From Poa pratensis (taxonomy: Eukaryota; Streptophyta; Magnoliopsida; Poales; Poaceae), in contig CAMZMU010000069.1 of NCBI GenBank assembly GCA_947311845.1, positions 8,797,875-8,861,874 on the forward strand: a DNA stretch of 64,000 nucleotides. Reading direction: 5' to 3'. Positions within the stretch are counted from its first letter, which is position 1. The number at the start of each line of letters is the position of its first letter. The translations under genes were made by a program, and so were the position numbers. Below, piece after piece: positions 10,984 through 23,780 of this stretch. The notes under the pieces were generated by a model. That model did not search any database and was not told the origin of the DNA. It worked only from the letters and a program-made list of their open reading frames with translations.

Positions 10984-11105
10984 TTCTTTTCCCTCAAACA
11001 CAAGAGATGTCGATTCCGTTGAAGAATATATATATACGAGAGACAACTGATTTGCAGTACATTGCCTTGTCTGCTGTAGTGTTATTGTTTTGTTGTACGG
11101 GTATC

Positions 11106-11111
11106 AATAAA
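11106..11111 (+). terminator. Poly(A) signal of the GDSL gene
   Basis: AATAAA 123 bp past the stop codon, suitable as the cleavage/polyadenylation signal. Confidence 0.5.
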
Positions 11112-13440
11112 GCTGAGCTCCTCTAACGCACCACGTTGTTTTATTTTCTTGAATTTATCTCCATCCCCTTTGTTCGATTAATTCATTGATCTTCATGTGT
11201 ACATTGTTCATTCTCCAATTACTATGTATGGACGGCTACGAGTCCACTACATTGATCGAAATGGTCAATTGGTAAATCTCTGTAGAGTTACATGGGGACA
11301 TAGTGGTGATCGTACATCCTCCCCTCTTTCCTCCCGTTCGAGAGCGGCTCTACCAAGAAGAATGGTGTGATTACTAGTAATTGTTTCCAATTTGACTATA
11401 ATTGATATTTTTTGGGCTGGTTCACATCAATGACAGAATTGTACATGCTAAGTGTCTAAGTGATGTCCCTCCCCCCTTCTTCCCCATGAGAGCGACCCCA
11501 CCGGAAAAAAAACACGTGATTAGGTGTGTCTTATCCTTTGTTTCTAGATTTATTACTCATGATTGATTTTTTTGATTCAATTGCATCGGTCAAGGGATCA
11601 TATGTTTTAGTTTTGCTAATGCATGTGCATACACGGGAGACTTGACATGGGTTGAAACTCAAAACCCAAATAATGCATGTGTTGGAACTTGTTGTGCCAG
11701 ACATACGGGAGGACTACGACCGGCATGACGATGATGACATCTCAATTTAAGTATGATGTTCATTAGATCATCATTCGTGATGGAGTCACTAGACTGAAGC
11801 GCCCGTGGGAACAAGGAACTTGGTTTGACATGAAATTAGCACAAATTTGTATACATGGGAAGCCATGCCACATACTGAGACTTACCTATAATTTCCATGT
11901 GAATATGTCATCCTAGAAAATAACTATCATATGAGGCACTGACCGCTCAATATGCCAAGAGGGCCCACCAATACCAGGGGCGGAAACATACCAGGACTCA
12001 CGGAACATAGGGCTACTACCTATGCCCCATGAAGAAGGAGACCCGATCGCCCAAGAAATCGACTACTCGCACACGAACATGTCACGTGTAACCTCGGCGT
12101 CGAGCGCAATACACAGAACACGTCAGCGGAAAAGGCTCGCCGGAAGCGCGAGGCGCAAGACAATCCGACGAGCTTTTTTAAGGAACTAAAACCCCACGCG
12201 CCTGGGAGAGACCCTGTATGGATGCACAATGGTGATGGGCAGCCCTAGATCGGTTCACCCGCCCCTAACATTTCGTAGATCGAAAATCTCCAACATGAAG
12301 TACACCAACGAATGAGAAGAAGAAAACCAGGACAAGAGAGATAAAAAAGTAAAGGTTGTAGATTGGTATTTGTGATTGTGTGTTCTTGTTCGAATCGGCC
12401 GTCACCTCTCAAATATAAATGAGACAGTTGGTTTCCCGTGCAAGAAAAGGAGTTGGATTCACGTCCATATCCCAACTTTGGGTCCAATTCGGATGGTTTG
12501 ATCTCAACTTTTCATTTGTTTGATTTAAACTGGTTGCACCGTGTAGGCCCTTTTGACACTGTAAACACTTCGGTTCAAATCACACCACATTCAAAGTTGT
12601 TCGTCTCAAAAACGAAGAAATACCAGTTTAATTTTTTTTTCATTTGTGTCCACCTTAAGGGATTATTTCCACTCGAAATTGGAAATGTTCGGGTGGGGCT
12701 CAAGTCACTCATACTCGACACGTCTGTATTTGTCTGATTTGTGGATCAAAAAGATCTCCGATCAAAATCTTGCCAAAATCAAAGTTGTTCATTTCAAAGA
12801 AACGAAGAACATTCATATTATTTGTTTTTTTTCATCTGAGACCATCTCAAGAACCATCTGGCCCAGTAAATGGCTAGAGCTTGTCCTAGGTCATGGTTGT
12901 TTTACAAAACGCGGCTAGTATGTGTACTAGTCAGTCGCTGCTTTATGCCATGTTTCGGCCAAAATCCTCAACTAGAACTTAAAGTTTGATGTATAACTTA
13001 AAGTGAATAGGATCAGATGAACTTCAACACCTTGTATTTGATAGTGTGTAGAGAAGTAATAACCAGATAAGAACCATCTGATGTGAACACTATTGGTAGA
13101 GAACAAATATGGCATTTTGAATTTCATAACGATAAATTTAAGGGGATGCTATTACAATGAAATAATATGGTCTCTCGCAAAGTTTGAGATTCTTTGAAGT
13201 ACATTGGCTCATTGTGAAAAAATAAAAATCATTAAGAAAATAAGTAAACTAAACATGTCGATGCATATAAATTTATTTTCCCCCTTTCTACTTTGAATAT
13301 GAGCTTGAAACATATGTCTGTGCTTAGGAATTAGTATTGTTGGAACTTGAAAAAGAATATTAGCACGCTTGCACTTCAAGTTTAGAGAAAGTTCCATAAA
13401 TAGACATGAAGTTGAAAAGATCCTAACACTGCATCTACTT
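11112..13440. other. Intergenic, AT-rich, nothing recognised
   Basis: No convincing gene. Two imperfect local duplications can be seen: a CAAAGTTGTTC(G/A)T..AACGAAGAA block near 12590 and 12781, and a CTCCC..GAGAGCG block near 11320 and 11468. Probably decayed transposon sequence. Confidence 0.4.
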
Positions 13441-15264
13441 CTGTGCTCCTTAATGGTGTTCCTGGGAAAAAATACATTGCAGAAGAGGTGTAAGACAAGG
13501 AGATCCCCTATCTCCATTGTTGTTTGTTAATACTGCTGACCTATTTCAATCTGTGATAAATGATGCTTGGGATAGAGGAGAATTAAGCCTGCCAGTGGAT
13601 AATGATTTTGGACAAAAAATATTGTTGTACAATATGCTGATGATACACTTCTAATTATGCCAGCCGATGAGGATCAATTGCTAAGACTCAAGGATATCTT
13701 GCTGGAATTTAGTAGCTGAACTGGTTTAAAAATCAATTTCAACAAAACTACTCTGGTTCCTATCAATATCGATGCCACACATGCTCAGCATCTAGCTGAC
13801 TCTTTTGGATGTAAAACCGAGAGTTTACCATTCACTTACTTGGCCTACCTTTGGGCACTACTAGACCGTCTGTTGATGATCTTATGCCTGTGGTGACTAG
13901 ACTGGATAAAAAACTTACTGGTATTTCATCACTCCTATCATACACAGGAAGATTGACATTGCTTAATTCGGTTCTGACCTCACTTCCTATGTTTGCCATG
14001 TGCTCATTGAAAGTTCCAATCACCATCCTTATTTATTTTGAAAAGAGTGGAAGATAGTTTTTATGGAATGGCAAGGATATTGGGAAACAAGGTAAATGTC
14101 TAGCTAAATGAGATCTAGTTTGCAAGCCAAAAGAACAGGTGGTCTTGGTGTTCTGAATCTCAGGTTACAGAATCAAGCCCTTCTGATGTAAAACATTCAC
14201 ACATTTTTCAATCACATGGATATTCCTTGGGTGAACTTAATCTGGCAGGCCTACTACGATAATTCTGTTTTACCGCAAGTCTCAAATCTGAAAGGATCGT
14301 TTTGGTGGAAAGATTGTATGAAATACTTTGATAAATACAGGGAAATCACTTCCTGTGTCGTGGAAAATGGAAAAACCATATCACTCTGGAAAGATTTCTG
14401 GCAAGATGAGATTCTAAAATTTAAATACCCACATCTTCACTCTTTTGCTAAAGATGAGAATATATCAATGGCAGATGCACTCCAAGCAAATAACACCAAC
14501 TTGTATGATCAGTTTCAGCTACCCCTGTCTATTGTTGCCCATGATGAACTACATTGCCTACAGACGATTTGAATAACATTGCGCAAACTGAAGAACATGA
14601 CTCTTGGATTTTGGACAGTGGACCTGTATACTCTACGAGGAAAATCTACATAACTCTTATTGGCAACCAGTACACACATAATACCATTCTGGAGATCTGG
14701 AAAGCATGCAACATTCCAAGGCAGAAATTCTTCATATGGTTATTACTATATAACAGATTGAACACAAAGGAACTCATGGTGCACAAAAACTTCTATGTTG
14801 AATTCAATGACTGCGTTCTATGTGATACATGCCCAATGGAATCCCTGCTTCATCTTTTCTTTGAATGCAGCTTTAGCCAGAGCTTTTGGTGGGCATTGGG
14901 TATTGAATGGAATACTGATCTAGACATTTGTGACATGGTGCAAGATGCTAAACAAAGATACACGATTAACTTCCTGATGGAAATCTTCCTTACTGGTTGC
15001 TGGAGTATTTGGGATCAGAGGAACAACTACATTTTTAGAAACATTTTACCTGATCACAGTCAATGTATCATTTTCTTTAAGAACTCTTTTAGCTTAAATA
15101 TGCATAGAGCTAGACCTAGCTTGCGAGAGGGTATGCAGACCTGGCTTGATACTTTATGAGTCCCTTCAGAACACTTTATTTGTAATGGTTGTATATTTTG
15201 TGATGAGAAAATAGAAAATTAAACAATAGGGATTTTCCCTACTATTTTGTGCTTCAAAAAAAAC
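13441..15264 (+). pseudogene. Degenerate 5'-truncated LINE: RT, zf-RVT and A-tail
   Basis: Translation in shifting frames gives RRGVRQGDPLSP (about 13481-13516), then QYADDT (the RT catalytic motif, about 13631-13648), then the thumb region (LDKKLTGISSLLSYTGRLTLLNS). A long zf-RVT-type C-terminal part follows (14216-15159) with CVLCDTCPMESLLHLFFEC. Frames change near 13480, 13700 and 13850, and stops occur at several points. The frame is open again from 14216 to 14572 and from 14554 to 15159. An A-run ends the element at about 15257-15264. These are remains of a plant L1-type non-LTR retrotransposon; the endonuclease and first half of RT are missing. The 5' boundary is not fixed. Confidence 0.85.
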
Positions 15265-15582
15265 TTGAGCGGAATTTTTTTACCGTCAATTAAATAGAAT
15301 ACCGTCAAGTTAAGAGTGTTAAGTTGAGCGGCATGTCGCAACCATCAAGTTAGTGTGATTTTTTTTCATATAGAGCAACACAAATGTCGTTTCATCATGT
15401 AACTTTGCACATATGTAGAAAACTTGTGTATGTTTGTTTCCAATTATTTAAAAAAAATACTATTTGTTTAATCTTTTAAATCAAGCAGGAGCATATGACC
15501 TCAGGAGCCCCTCCGGAGACCGGAGATTCACTTTGCATATGACAATAGGAAACCTTCCAATTTCTATCATGTAGACAGCTGA
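15265..15582. other. Intergenic, AT-rich
   Basis: Nothing recognised apart from short A/T runs. Confidence 0.4.
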
Positions 15583-15594
15583 GTCAAAATTCTC

Positions 15595-16147
15595 TCTCTC
15601 GAAACAGGCTTTCGCCCCGCTTTATAAATAAAGCAACATGCCAAGCAAGTCCATACACAGTTACAAACATAAGAGCGGAAAGGCCGCTTGCTGGGGGCGC
15701 ATCACAAGTAAGCCCACATGAAAAAAGCAAGAAAGAAGTGGTGGGGGTGGGGGGTGTGGGGGGGGGGGGGGGGGGTGCGAGAGATACATCAAGAAAGACA
15801 GAAGAGAGCGAACACAAAAAAACTAAGCCCCTCCGGCGCTAGCTGGAAGAAGACGCGGAGACGCGCCGAGCGGTCTCCACAAGTCTAGTGATCATGGTGT
15901 CCAGCTGCTCCCTGTCCCGCTGCCTAGACAACGGGTGGCACTGCTGCAAGAAAGCCAGAAGTTTAAACATCGAGTCAGAAGCACGTCGGAGAAAAATCCG
16001 CTCGATCACCATCTTATTGCGAATCGTCCATAGGGTCCACATCAACGCGGCAAACACCAACCAGAAGAGGCGTCGCCTCTCCCCGGTACGGTTCGCCTGG
16101 ATTTCTAGGAACTCGCCAAGGTCTGAGACCTGCCAAGTAGGCCCTGG
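15595..16147 (-). mobile_element. 5'-truncated LINE 3' end with target duplication
   Basis: A 553-bp insertion is flanked by a 12-bp direct repeat GTCAAAATTCTC (15583-15594 and 16148-16159). The minus strand encodes the extreme C-terminus of a LINE ORF2: RRLFWLVFAALMWTLWTIRN.. to a stop at 15839. After this comes a 3' UTR ending in the GGGGCGAAAGCCTG sequence common at grass LINE ends. A run of about 20 G lies inside (15756-15775). 5' truncation is typical of target-primed reverse transcription. Confidence 0.8.
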
Positions 16148-16717
16148 GTCAAAATTCTCCATACCCGTCGCTGATAGATTGAATTCTCCACGGGCTAACG
16201 CGTGGGAACGGATCCCATTGCCATCCCTAATCCGGACAGACTTGGATGCACGAGGTCCCCTAGGCTGAGATGAGATCAGAATCAGACGCGGCGAGATGAT
16301 CTCACCTTATCCGGAACGAACCTAGCCAAATTCGAACGGATATGGCTCTCCTTCTGAACCGAGTCAGTCACAGTCAGAGACACCGGATCCTCTACAATGC
16401 TTACTTCGCCGAGGACAGGTGCAGCTTCCCGGTTGCCAACCGTCGTCATGAACAAAGCAATTAAACATCTTGCAGATACATCAAACATGGTTACGCCATG
16501 CGCAAGTGCAAGCTCAATGTTGGCCAGCACAAGAACCATGAGCAAGTGCAAGGTCAGTGTTGGAAAGTAGCAGAAAAAACGTGAGCTGCAACAAAATTAA
16601 CCACGCTGTAACACAAACAAGAAATGGAAATGGTTTTAAAAAATCTGCTGATTGCAACGCAGCATCGCGTGCATGTCGAGGCATGCAGCGTCCAGATGGT
16701 AGGCGCCAACGTACCAG
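16148..16717. other. Intergenic, upstream of the rhodanese gene
   Basis: No gene recognised. Short tandem echoes of a GCAAGTGCAAG motif lie near 16501 and 16541. Confidence 0.4.
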
Positions 16718-16915
16718 TCAGTGGTGCCGGTGGAGATCATATCCACAGACCACAGGAGGACTCTCACACGAGAGACTTTCCAATTCACTTTGGAAATTTG
16801 CGATTTGAAAATTGCATTCCTTCTCCGATAAATAGGTGCCGAGACCTGCAACGGCGAACAGCCACATTCCAAGAGCTAGCAGAGTAGCAGTAGCTACCCA
16901 AGAGAGAAACTTCAT
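16718..16915 (-). CDS. Possible small secreted or membrane peptide, divergent from rhodanese gene
   Basis: A 65-aa frame starts at ATG 16915 (minus), 109 bp from the rhodanese ATG and pointing away. Its N-terminus is a strong hydrophobic segment (KFLSWVATATLLALGMWLFA), like a signal peptide or single membrane span. A polar, acidic region with two cysteines follows. I do not recognise a family. It may be chance, since it lies in the promoter region of the rhodanese gene, but the composition is protein-like. Low confidence. Confidence 0.25.
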   Translation of the reverse strand: MKFLSWVATATLLALGMWLFAVAGLGTYLSEKECNFQIANFQSELESLSCESPPVVCGYDLHRHH

Positions 16916-17023
16916 TTTGAAAACTCCGTCCTTTCCAAGTGCATTGCAGCTAGCGTCCGGAGTCGCCAAGAACAAGAAGGAGATCACTCGGACGTTCGAA
17001 TTCATCACCAGGAGCGAGGAGCA

Positions 17024-18827
17024 ATGGCGTCGACGTGCTTCTTCGCCCGCGTTTCCCTCCCGGCGCTCCTCCTCGCCCAGCCCCCAGCCCACGCATTCGC
17101 CTGCAGGTAAAGCAACTCAACGAACCAAATCCTCTCCACTTCGATCTGCTGCACCTCTGTCATCTCCGTCGTCAACAATGCTCTGTCTGAACAGGCTGCG
17201 GCACGGCGCCGCGAGAAGTTCTCATGGCATCGTGGCGGCGGCAGCCAGGAGGACGATGCTCGGCTCCGTCAGGTGAGTACAGTATGTGTGAGTGAGTGAT
17301 CGATCGGCCGGATGTCGATGGACAGCGTTCACTAATTCACAGTTGTCTTCTTCTCCTTCTTGTGCAGATACGGCACCGCCGCGGCGATGCGCGAGGAGGT
17401 GGCGGTGCCGCCGTCGGTGCCCGTGCGCGTCGCCTACGAGCTGCAGCAAGCCGGCCACCGCTACCTCGACGTCAGGTATACATACACAATCGACGCACAG
17501 ACCACACAATCACCAGTTCCATGCTCTGCCCCTGCATTCTCTGTACTCTCAGGTGTCAACTGACCGAAAAAATCAGTTCACATCCAGTGCTTCCCATAGA
17601 AGGACCGTAATCTGTGGGATTTTATTTGCACCAATCGAAATGGCTAATTCGATCGGTCCTGTCTCCGCAGAACCGAGGGTGAGTTCGGCGGCGGGCATCC
17701 GGCAGGAGCTGTGAACATCCCCTACATGTACAGCACCGGCTCAGGTAAATAAACCAACCTTTTCAGTGAAGCTCTTGTGATCATGGGGAAAAAATACATA
17801 TATGGCGTGTTATTAGTGAATTAAAATCCAGATTAGTCAATTGTCTGGTCCAGTTCAAAAGTATTGCTGGTCGAATGGTTTCAGAATCTGATTTGCACTG
17901 ACAAATCAGGGTAAGCATATACTATCATCTGGTCCAGCGCTGCATGGGTTCCCTTTGAAGCTGAACACAAAAGCTAGTCTTCATGTGCTTGAATTATGGG
18001 TTCCTTTTCTCCATCAACTTGCAACATTTAAACCAGTTCAAAAGTATTGCTGGTCGAATGGTTTCAGAATCTGATTTGCACTGACAAATCAGGGTAAGCA
18101 TATACTATCATCTGGTCCAGCGCTGCATGGGTTCCCTTTGAAGCTGAACACAAAAGCTAGTCTTCATGTGCTTGAATTATGGGTTCCTTTTCTCCATCAA
18201 CTTGCAACATTTAAACCAGAACGAAGTGGCTTCTCGGCACCGCGGATGGCCGTCACCGGATATATAATATATAATGTACTTACTTAGTTACTTTGTGACC
18301 ATGATCACAAATATTTTAAAGACGAACAAAACAGACGTGCATATGGATAAAATGTTACCAACCCCATTTCAGAAATGCATTTTTTTTTGTTTATCACTGG
18401 ATTTAAATCATCTTTTCCCGTGTGCAGGGATGTCGAGGAACTCGCACTTTGTCGAGCAAGTGTCGACGATCTTCGGAAGGGACGCCGAGATCATCATCGT
18501 ACGTCTGTCACTGATCCTCAACACACCTCATTTCTTTTCTCCCTTTTGAGTCGTATCCTTCTCATATTCAGAAGACCACCTGTAAATGAATTTTCAGGGA
18601 TGCCAGAGTGGCAGGAGGTCTCTCATGGCAGCAGCCGAACTCTGCTCCGCTGTAAGCACACCAATGGCCATCTATCTCAGCAACGATGCTGTTTCACAAG
18701 CCTGCTATCTCTGACACGTGAAGGTTTCTCCTGTTCGTGCAACCTTTTTCAGGGATTCACTGCCGTGACCGACATCGCCGGAGGGTTCTCTGCTTGGAGG
18801 GAGAACGGGCTGCCGATCAGCCTGTGA
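17024..18827 (+). CDS. STR16: Single-domain rhodanese (thiosulfate sulfurtransferase), STR16 type, chloroplast-targeted
   Basis: Seven exons give 180 aa with consistent phases: 17024..17106, 17195..17272, 17368..17475, 17671..17744, 18428..18498, 18598..18651, 18753..18827. All introns are GT..AG. Residues 1-60 are Ala/Arg/Ser-rich with no acidic run, fitting a plastid transit peptide. The rhodanese fold starts at VPVRVAYELQQAGHRYLDVR. The active-site loop is CQSGRRS with catalytic Cys140, matching CxxGxR[ST]. The C-terminal helix ends in GGFSAWRENGLP. Such proteins move sulfane sulfur from thiosulfate to cyanide or thiol acceptors. The senescence/dark-inducible SEN1/Ntdin group is the closest family known to me. 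The gene looks intact; intron 4 carries a recent tandem duplication. The STR16 name is by family resemblance and could equally be the sister STR18. Confidence 0.9.
17850..18219. repeat. Perfect 183-bp tandem duplication in rhodanese intron 4
   Basis: The block beginning CAGTTCAAAAGTATTGCTGG at 17851 recurs at 18034. The two 183-bp copies look identical through their whole length, and a few bases of a third start follow the second. It lies wholly inside the intron, so the protein is unaffected. Confidence 0.95.
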
Positions 18828-20054
18828 CATCGCCAGCCGGCTTCGCTTCATGTTTCTCAAACATTGTAATCTGTTTAGTGGGCTCTGCAGTCTGTGTCTG
18901 CTATTCGAAGGTTGTAACAGCATGGTCGTCTTGATCTCGGGTTCAAGACACCACAGTAGTACAGTAAATAAATGGGGCTTGAAAGGAAAAAATGTTAAAC
19001 ATCAGAGTACACACACCTTTCTTCTTTATTGTAGAATGAAAACAGAAGAAAAACTAAAACTTCAACATCACATTCTTCATCAGCACTACATTTGCCGGTT
19101 ATTACTATTACTTATGGATATACGTACGCTTACAAATTTTAGCAGGCATGTAGAAACTACATAGCCAAACCAGTTTTCAAGCAGGCTAGAACACTATCGA
19201 GCTCCCAACTCTGGACGTGTATGGTGGCTTACTGTAGTGCACATCGCCATTTTTATCATGGAAATGTTAGTGCACACAGGAACAGTGTATATACAATCGT
19301 GGGCACTGAATCTAAATATTAATGTATACAACTCCAACCATGCCTCATGACATAAAAATGCTCATACTACCAAGTGGGCAGTTCATCAACGGCCCTTCCC
19401 GAAAGCAAAGAACACTGTTCCTTCAGAAAAGGAAAACTAGGATGAAGAAGCAAAGCATAACATGCCTCCTTCTCTGCTCGTGGAATTTGGAGTATCGGGA
19501 GTACCTCACGCATGGGGTATATCGTATATGATACATTACAGATAATGTAGTCCATAAAAAAAATACCTGTCCAAAGTATTATATGTAACTTTTATATAAT
19601 TGCCATTGTTGTAATCATCAATTATGTAACACAACCAATGTCGAAACAAATATGTAACGCAACGAGGATGAAGAAGAAATTTTCAAAAGCAACAGTTTTC
19701 TTACCATTCCAAGTCTGACACTCTCGGAGAGAGCCGACTGGCTTGGCAGATTCACTGTCGCCGCACGCTCAACAAATCAGTCTGCCTAGCACATGGCTGA
19801 AGGCTGAAGCTAGGATCGACACTGCAACGCCAATTCACAGCATGCGGCGTCAGGGTGCCGTTGAAGCCAGCGTAATTGATTACCATGTTTGTAGGGCTAC
19901 TGTTCTAGTTCAACTACTGTTAAAATGTCATAGAGGATGGTCATCTTAACCTCCAATTCAGCCCAAGTATGTCAGGCCCTGGGTGCCTACCAGCAAGCAC
20001 ACTAAGCTGTCACAGTTAAATGTCGATGACAAAAGGCATTCAAGATGGACAGCA
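18828..20054. other. Rhodanese 3' flank and intergenic DNA
   Basis: Contains the rhodanese 3' UTR and then sequence without a recognisable gene. Short frames here are AT-rich and not protein-like. Confidence 0.4.
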
Positions 20055-21128
20055 TGTAACACCCCGAATTTTGGCCTTTTTGAAATTTTCCCAAATTGCA
20101 TTGTTTCATTGTTTCATGTGCAATTGGATTTAAACCTCCGGAAAAATCTTTTTAAATCATGAACCTTTGCAAACATGATAATTCAAGTGGGATCTTGTGC
20201 TTTCCATTTTCCTCCCACTTGGTACTGGCATTTGTGATTTTATCTCTGGATAAATATTTAATTGAGAAATTCCTTTTCCTTTTTAAAAATTACCCTTTTT
20301 ATTGACCTTACAAAGGAAGCCCTATTTTTATGTCTCCAAAAATTCTGCAAAAAGTAGGGAACCTTCCCTAGTTGATATGGGTCACTTTTATTAAAAAAAT
20401 ATGGGGCCATGACTTAGGAAAATTTCCCTCCATAATTCTTTTCCCTTTCTGCCTGTTTTCTCAAAACATTTTTAAACCTATCCAAATTATTTTTCCTGGA
20501 TGAATCCAGGGCATAGATAGACTCCCCATCATCCCTCCTACCTCAGGACACAAGGGCATATCCATCTAACACCATCTGCCCCTCCAAAACTTTAAAACTC
20601 TTTTTGACCAGTATTGTTTTTCTCAAAATCTAGTCGGACCAACTTTCGAATTGGAGCAAACCTTAGTCAGCAAAGTTGTTGTATTTTGAATTTGGCACAC
20701 AGTGGTGAAAACCACACCTCATTTGGACATCGGAGCTGAGAGAAACGTCCACTTGCCGCTGCTGGCTTGGACAAGATGGTGATCACCGCCGGCGAGGCCG
20801 TGCACGACGGCGCCGCCACCTTGTGGTCGTCGGCGTTCAGCTTCCCCACGCCTCAATCCACGCCCAGCGTGTTCCCCTCCTCTCCCTGAACCCCTCAGCC
20901 ACCACGCGTCGCCGGAGGAGGATTCCGCACGCGCCCGGACCGCTAGCCGGCGCGCCGCCGGGGCCCCGCTCGTCAGCGACCCAGCCGCCCCCGAGCTCAT
21001 CCACTCGCTCCCTCCTGTGCCGCGTGCGTCTTCTGTGCCACCGGTTTCGCGACACACCATCCACCGTCGCCTCCACGCCGTGCGCGACACCTCGCCGCGC
21101 CATTACTCTGGCCGCTGCACGGGAACCA

Positions 21129-21135
21129 TATAAAA
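21129..21135 (+). promoter_or_regulatory. Putative LTR TATA box
   Basis: TATAAAA in the context CCATATAAAACGGCC, followed by a pyrimidine-rich leader. Likely the U3 promoter of the solo LTR. Confidence 0.5.
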
Positions 21136-23361
21136 CGGCCACCCCCGCACCATTCCTTCACCGCACCACCTCTCCCACTCCCTCAGTCGCCCTCCACCCT
21201 AGCCACGAGCCCAGAGGAGCCACACCTCGCCGGAATTGCAACCACCCGAGCCGCTTTGACCTCAGCTCGGTTCGCACACCCCAGCCTTCCCCTGCTCGAT
21301 TCCCTCCACCCAGAGCCTCCACTGAGCACCATGGTGACGATGCCGTGCTCGCCAGGGTGAACGGTGGCCGGAACCGTCGTATCCATCATCGACAGATCGC
21401 CGGAGCCGCGGGAGGAGAAGCTCCGCTCCATCCCGACCTCCCCGTCAAGCGTGGGTGCTCGAACTAGCTGCAGCAGGCCTCCCCGAGACGTTCTGCTTCC
21501 TCTCCCTCACCTCCCTGTCGCCCTAGCCTCCTGGAAACGCCGCCGGTGAGTTCGCCGGAGACGGCCACCCCGTTCTTCTTCTTTTTTTCCCGCGCGGTGG
21601 AGAAGAAAACGGTTCGGGTTATGAGTCACTGACCAGTGGGTCCCACTGGTCAGGTTTTTAAACATTTCTCTGAAACGTTTTCTGTTTTATTTTTTCTATT
21701 AAAAAAGGGCAGATTTTAAACCCAAATTCAGAATGCAATATCTCTCTGAAAAATAGTCAGAAAAATATGAAACCAATTTTGTTGGCTTTGTTTGAATTTT
21801 CTCTTTCCAATGGACCAGAAAAGATTTATTTGGAATTATTTGTTTTGGCATTTATTTAAATACCCTAGGAGGGATTTTTGATGCATTTTTGTCTTGTTCT
21901 TTTAGATTCGAACCTCTCCGACGGATTAGGAGTTGTCTCTGAACCCGAAGGCAATCCACCAACCCAATTTCAAACTTGGTCGAACTTAGGAAATATTTTG
22001 ACTGCTGAATTAATATCTGTTGCACCTCACATGTCATATTGCATTTTGAATTATTGCACTCCTTTGTATTGCTTATCTGTGCAACACTCACGTTCCCGAG
22101 ACAATGGCCGGTGATACCGCCTCAGTCAAAGGAATGGGGGAATTATTACAACTGTGCGTCTCGCGCTTGCGGGGCTTTGTTTGCTTCTTTCTTCTTCGCC
22201 GAGGTGAGGAGCGGACGAATGTCGTCTTATAATCCTCGGAGTTGGGGGCATTCGCCAAAAGAGTTATTTGCCTTGTCCCTCCGTCAAATATGGTTGGCAT
22301 AGACCACCCGGACTGCGACGCTTGGGAGCTGACTTTCCATTTGGTTCTTTCCACCGAGATTGCTGACACCACGTCGGGGTAACCCTCGAGTGGAATGGAT
22401 GCTCTCTCATTTTTATGAGTGCTTTTCGGTTCATTCTTTTACGGTGACACCGGCCGGGTCTCCCGCCACCGTCATCCGTTTGAAACATTATGCTATTATT
22501 CTGTGAACACTAACCCCCGAGTGACACCGGCCGGGTCTCCCGCCACAGTCACCCGGGTATTATTATTATTGTTATGTTGTTATCTATGCATGCAAGTGAT
22601 ATATTTATTCTGTGCTGTTATTGTTATGAGGTTACCTTGTGTTACTTTGTTAATGTTGATGTCTGTAATCAAACAAAATGACTAAGAAGATAATCACCTC
22701 CCTCGACTAGATTGAGTCACGTAGTGCCACTCACCCAGCACAACCATGCGTCGTCCGTGTGGGCGGACCATGGCCGGGTATTTTATCAGCCTCCTTTGAT
22801 GCCACCTCTTTGGCAAGTCTAGTCGGTTACCATAGTTGGTCGGGGCTAGTCTTGCGAAGGTTCCGGAGCTAGGCGTCGCTCATGGGTTGGGAACGTGCCG
22901 GATTCACTTCTGCATAAGGCATAGAGTTATGTCGGTGGCTATACAGGGAGGGTCTTGGTAGAGTAAACGCCTGTGGAAGTATGGGTTTGTGCTGTCCGCC
23001 AAGGTTGGTTCTAGTACTTCGGTACCGGCGGTACAAGCCTAGACTTCAGCGTGTGGATAAAAGTTGCAACCTCTCGAGAGTGTAAATCTAGATTCTAGCC
23101 TTGTCCCTAGGTTACGGGACGATGTTTGGGCCAGGTCACACTATGAGTCAGTCCAGTCGAACTTGGAGAAATAATTAAGTTGAGATCAACGAACACAGGA
23201 GATTTTGGGAGTCAAGCCAGAGTTGGCTAAGGACTCGGATAGTTGTGAATTAAGCCAGAGTTGGCTAGAGGCTTGGATGCCTAGTTGTGATTATGAGTTG
23301 TCAAGTGAGAAACGTGATCTCACTTGATATCGAGGAAACACCCCTACTAAGGTAAGTAAGT

Positions 23362-23780
23362 AAGTTCTGTCCAACCGTTAAGCTTGGACTCATCCTCGCA
23401 ACCGACCTCATGCCATGTTACTTTCTGAACCATGCCATGCCATATAGATAGACCTTGCTTGTTTTTTGGCTGATGTCTTGCGAGTACTTCAAGTACTTAC
23501 CTGGCTTTTCATGTGGCCAGACCCTGCTGAACCAGTCGCCGAGTACCCGCTCTATGAGTAGGTGAGTAGGTAAGTAGGTAAGTTATGTCCAGCCGTTAAG
23601 CTTGGACTCATCCTCGCAACCGACCTCATGCCATGTTACTTTCTGAACCATGCCATGCCATATAGATAGACCTTGCTTGTTTTTGGGCTGATGTCTTGCG
23701 AGTACTTCAAGTACTTACCTGGCTTTTCATGTGGCCAGACCCTGTTGAACCAGTCGCCGAGTACCCGCTCTATGAGAACT
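23362..23780. repeat. 218-bp tandem duplication inside the solo LTR
   Basis: The block starting AAGTT(C/A)TGTCCA at 23362 repeats at 23580 with a few substitutions. It contains the GCCATGTTACTTTCTGAACC stretch. The second copy is slightly shorter, ending near CTCTATGAG at 23776. Confidence 0.9.

Noticed and set aside
20719..21549. Overlapping GC-rich frames on both strands in the solo LTR
   Set aside because: Open in several frames at once because of composition; no domain; contains the LTR TATA and leader instead.
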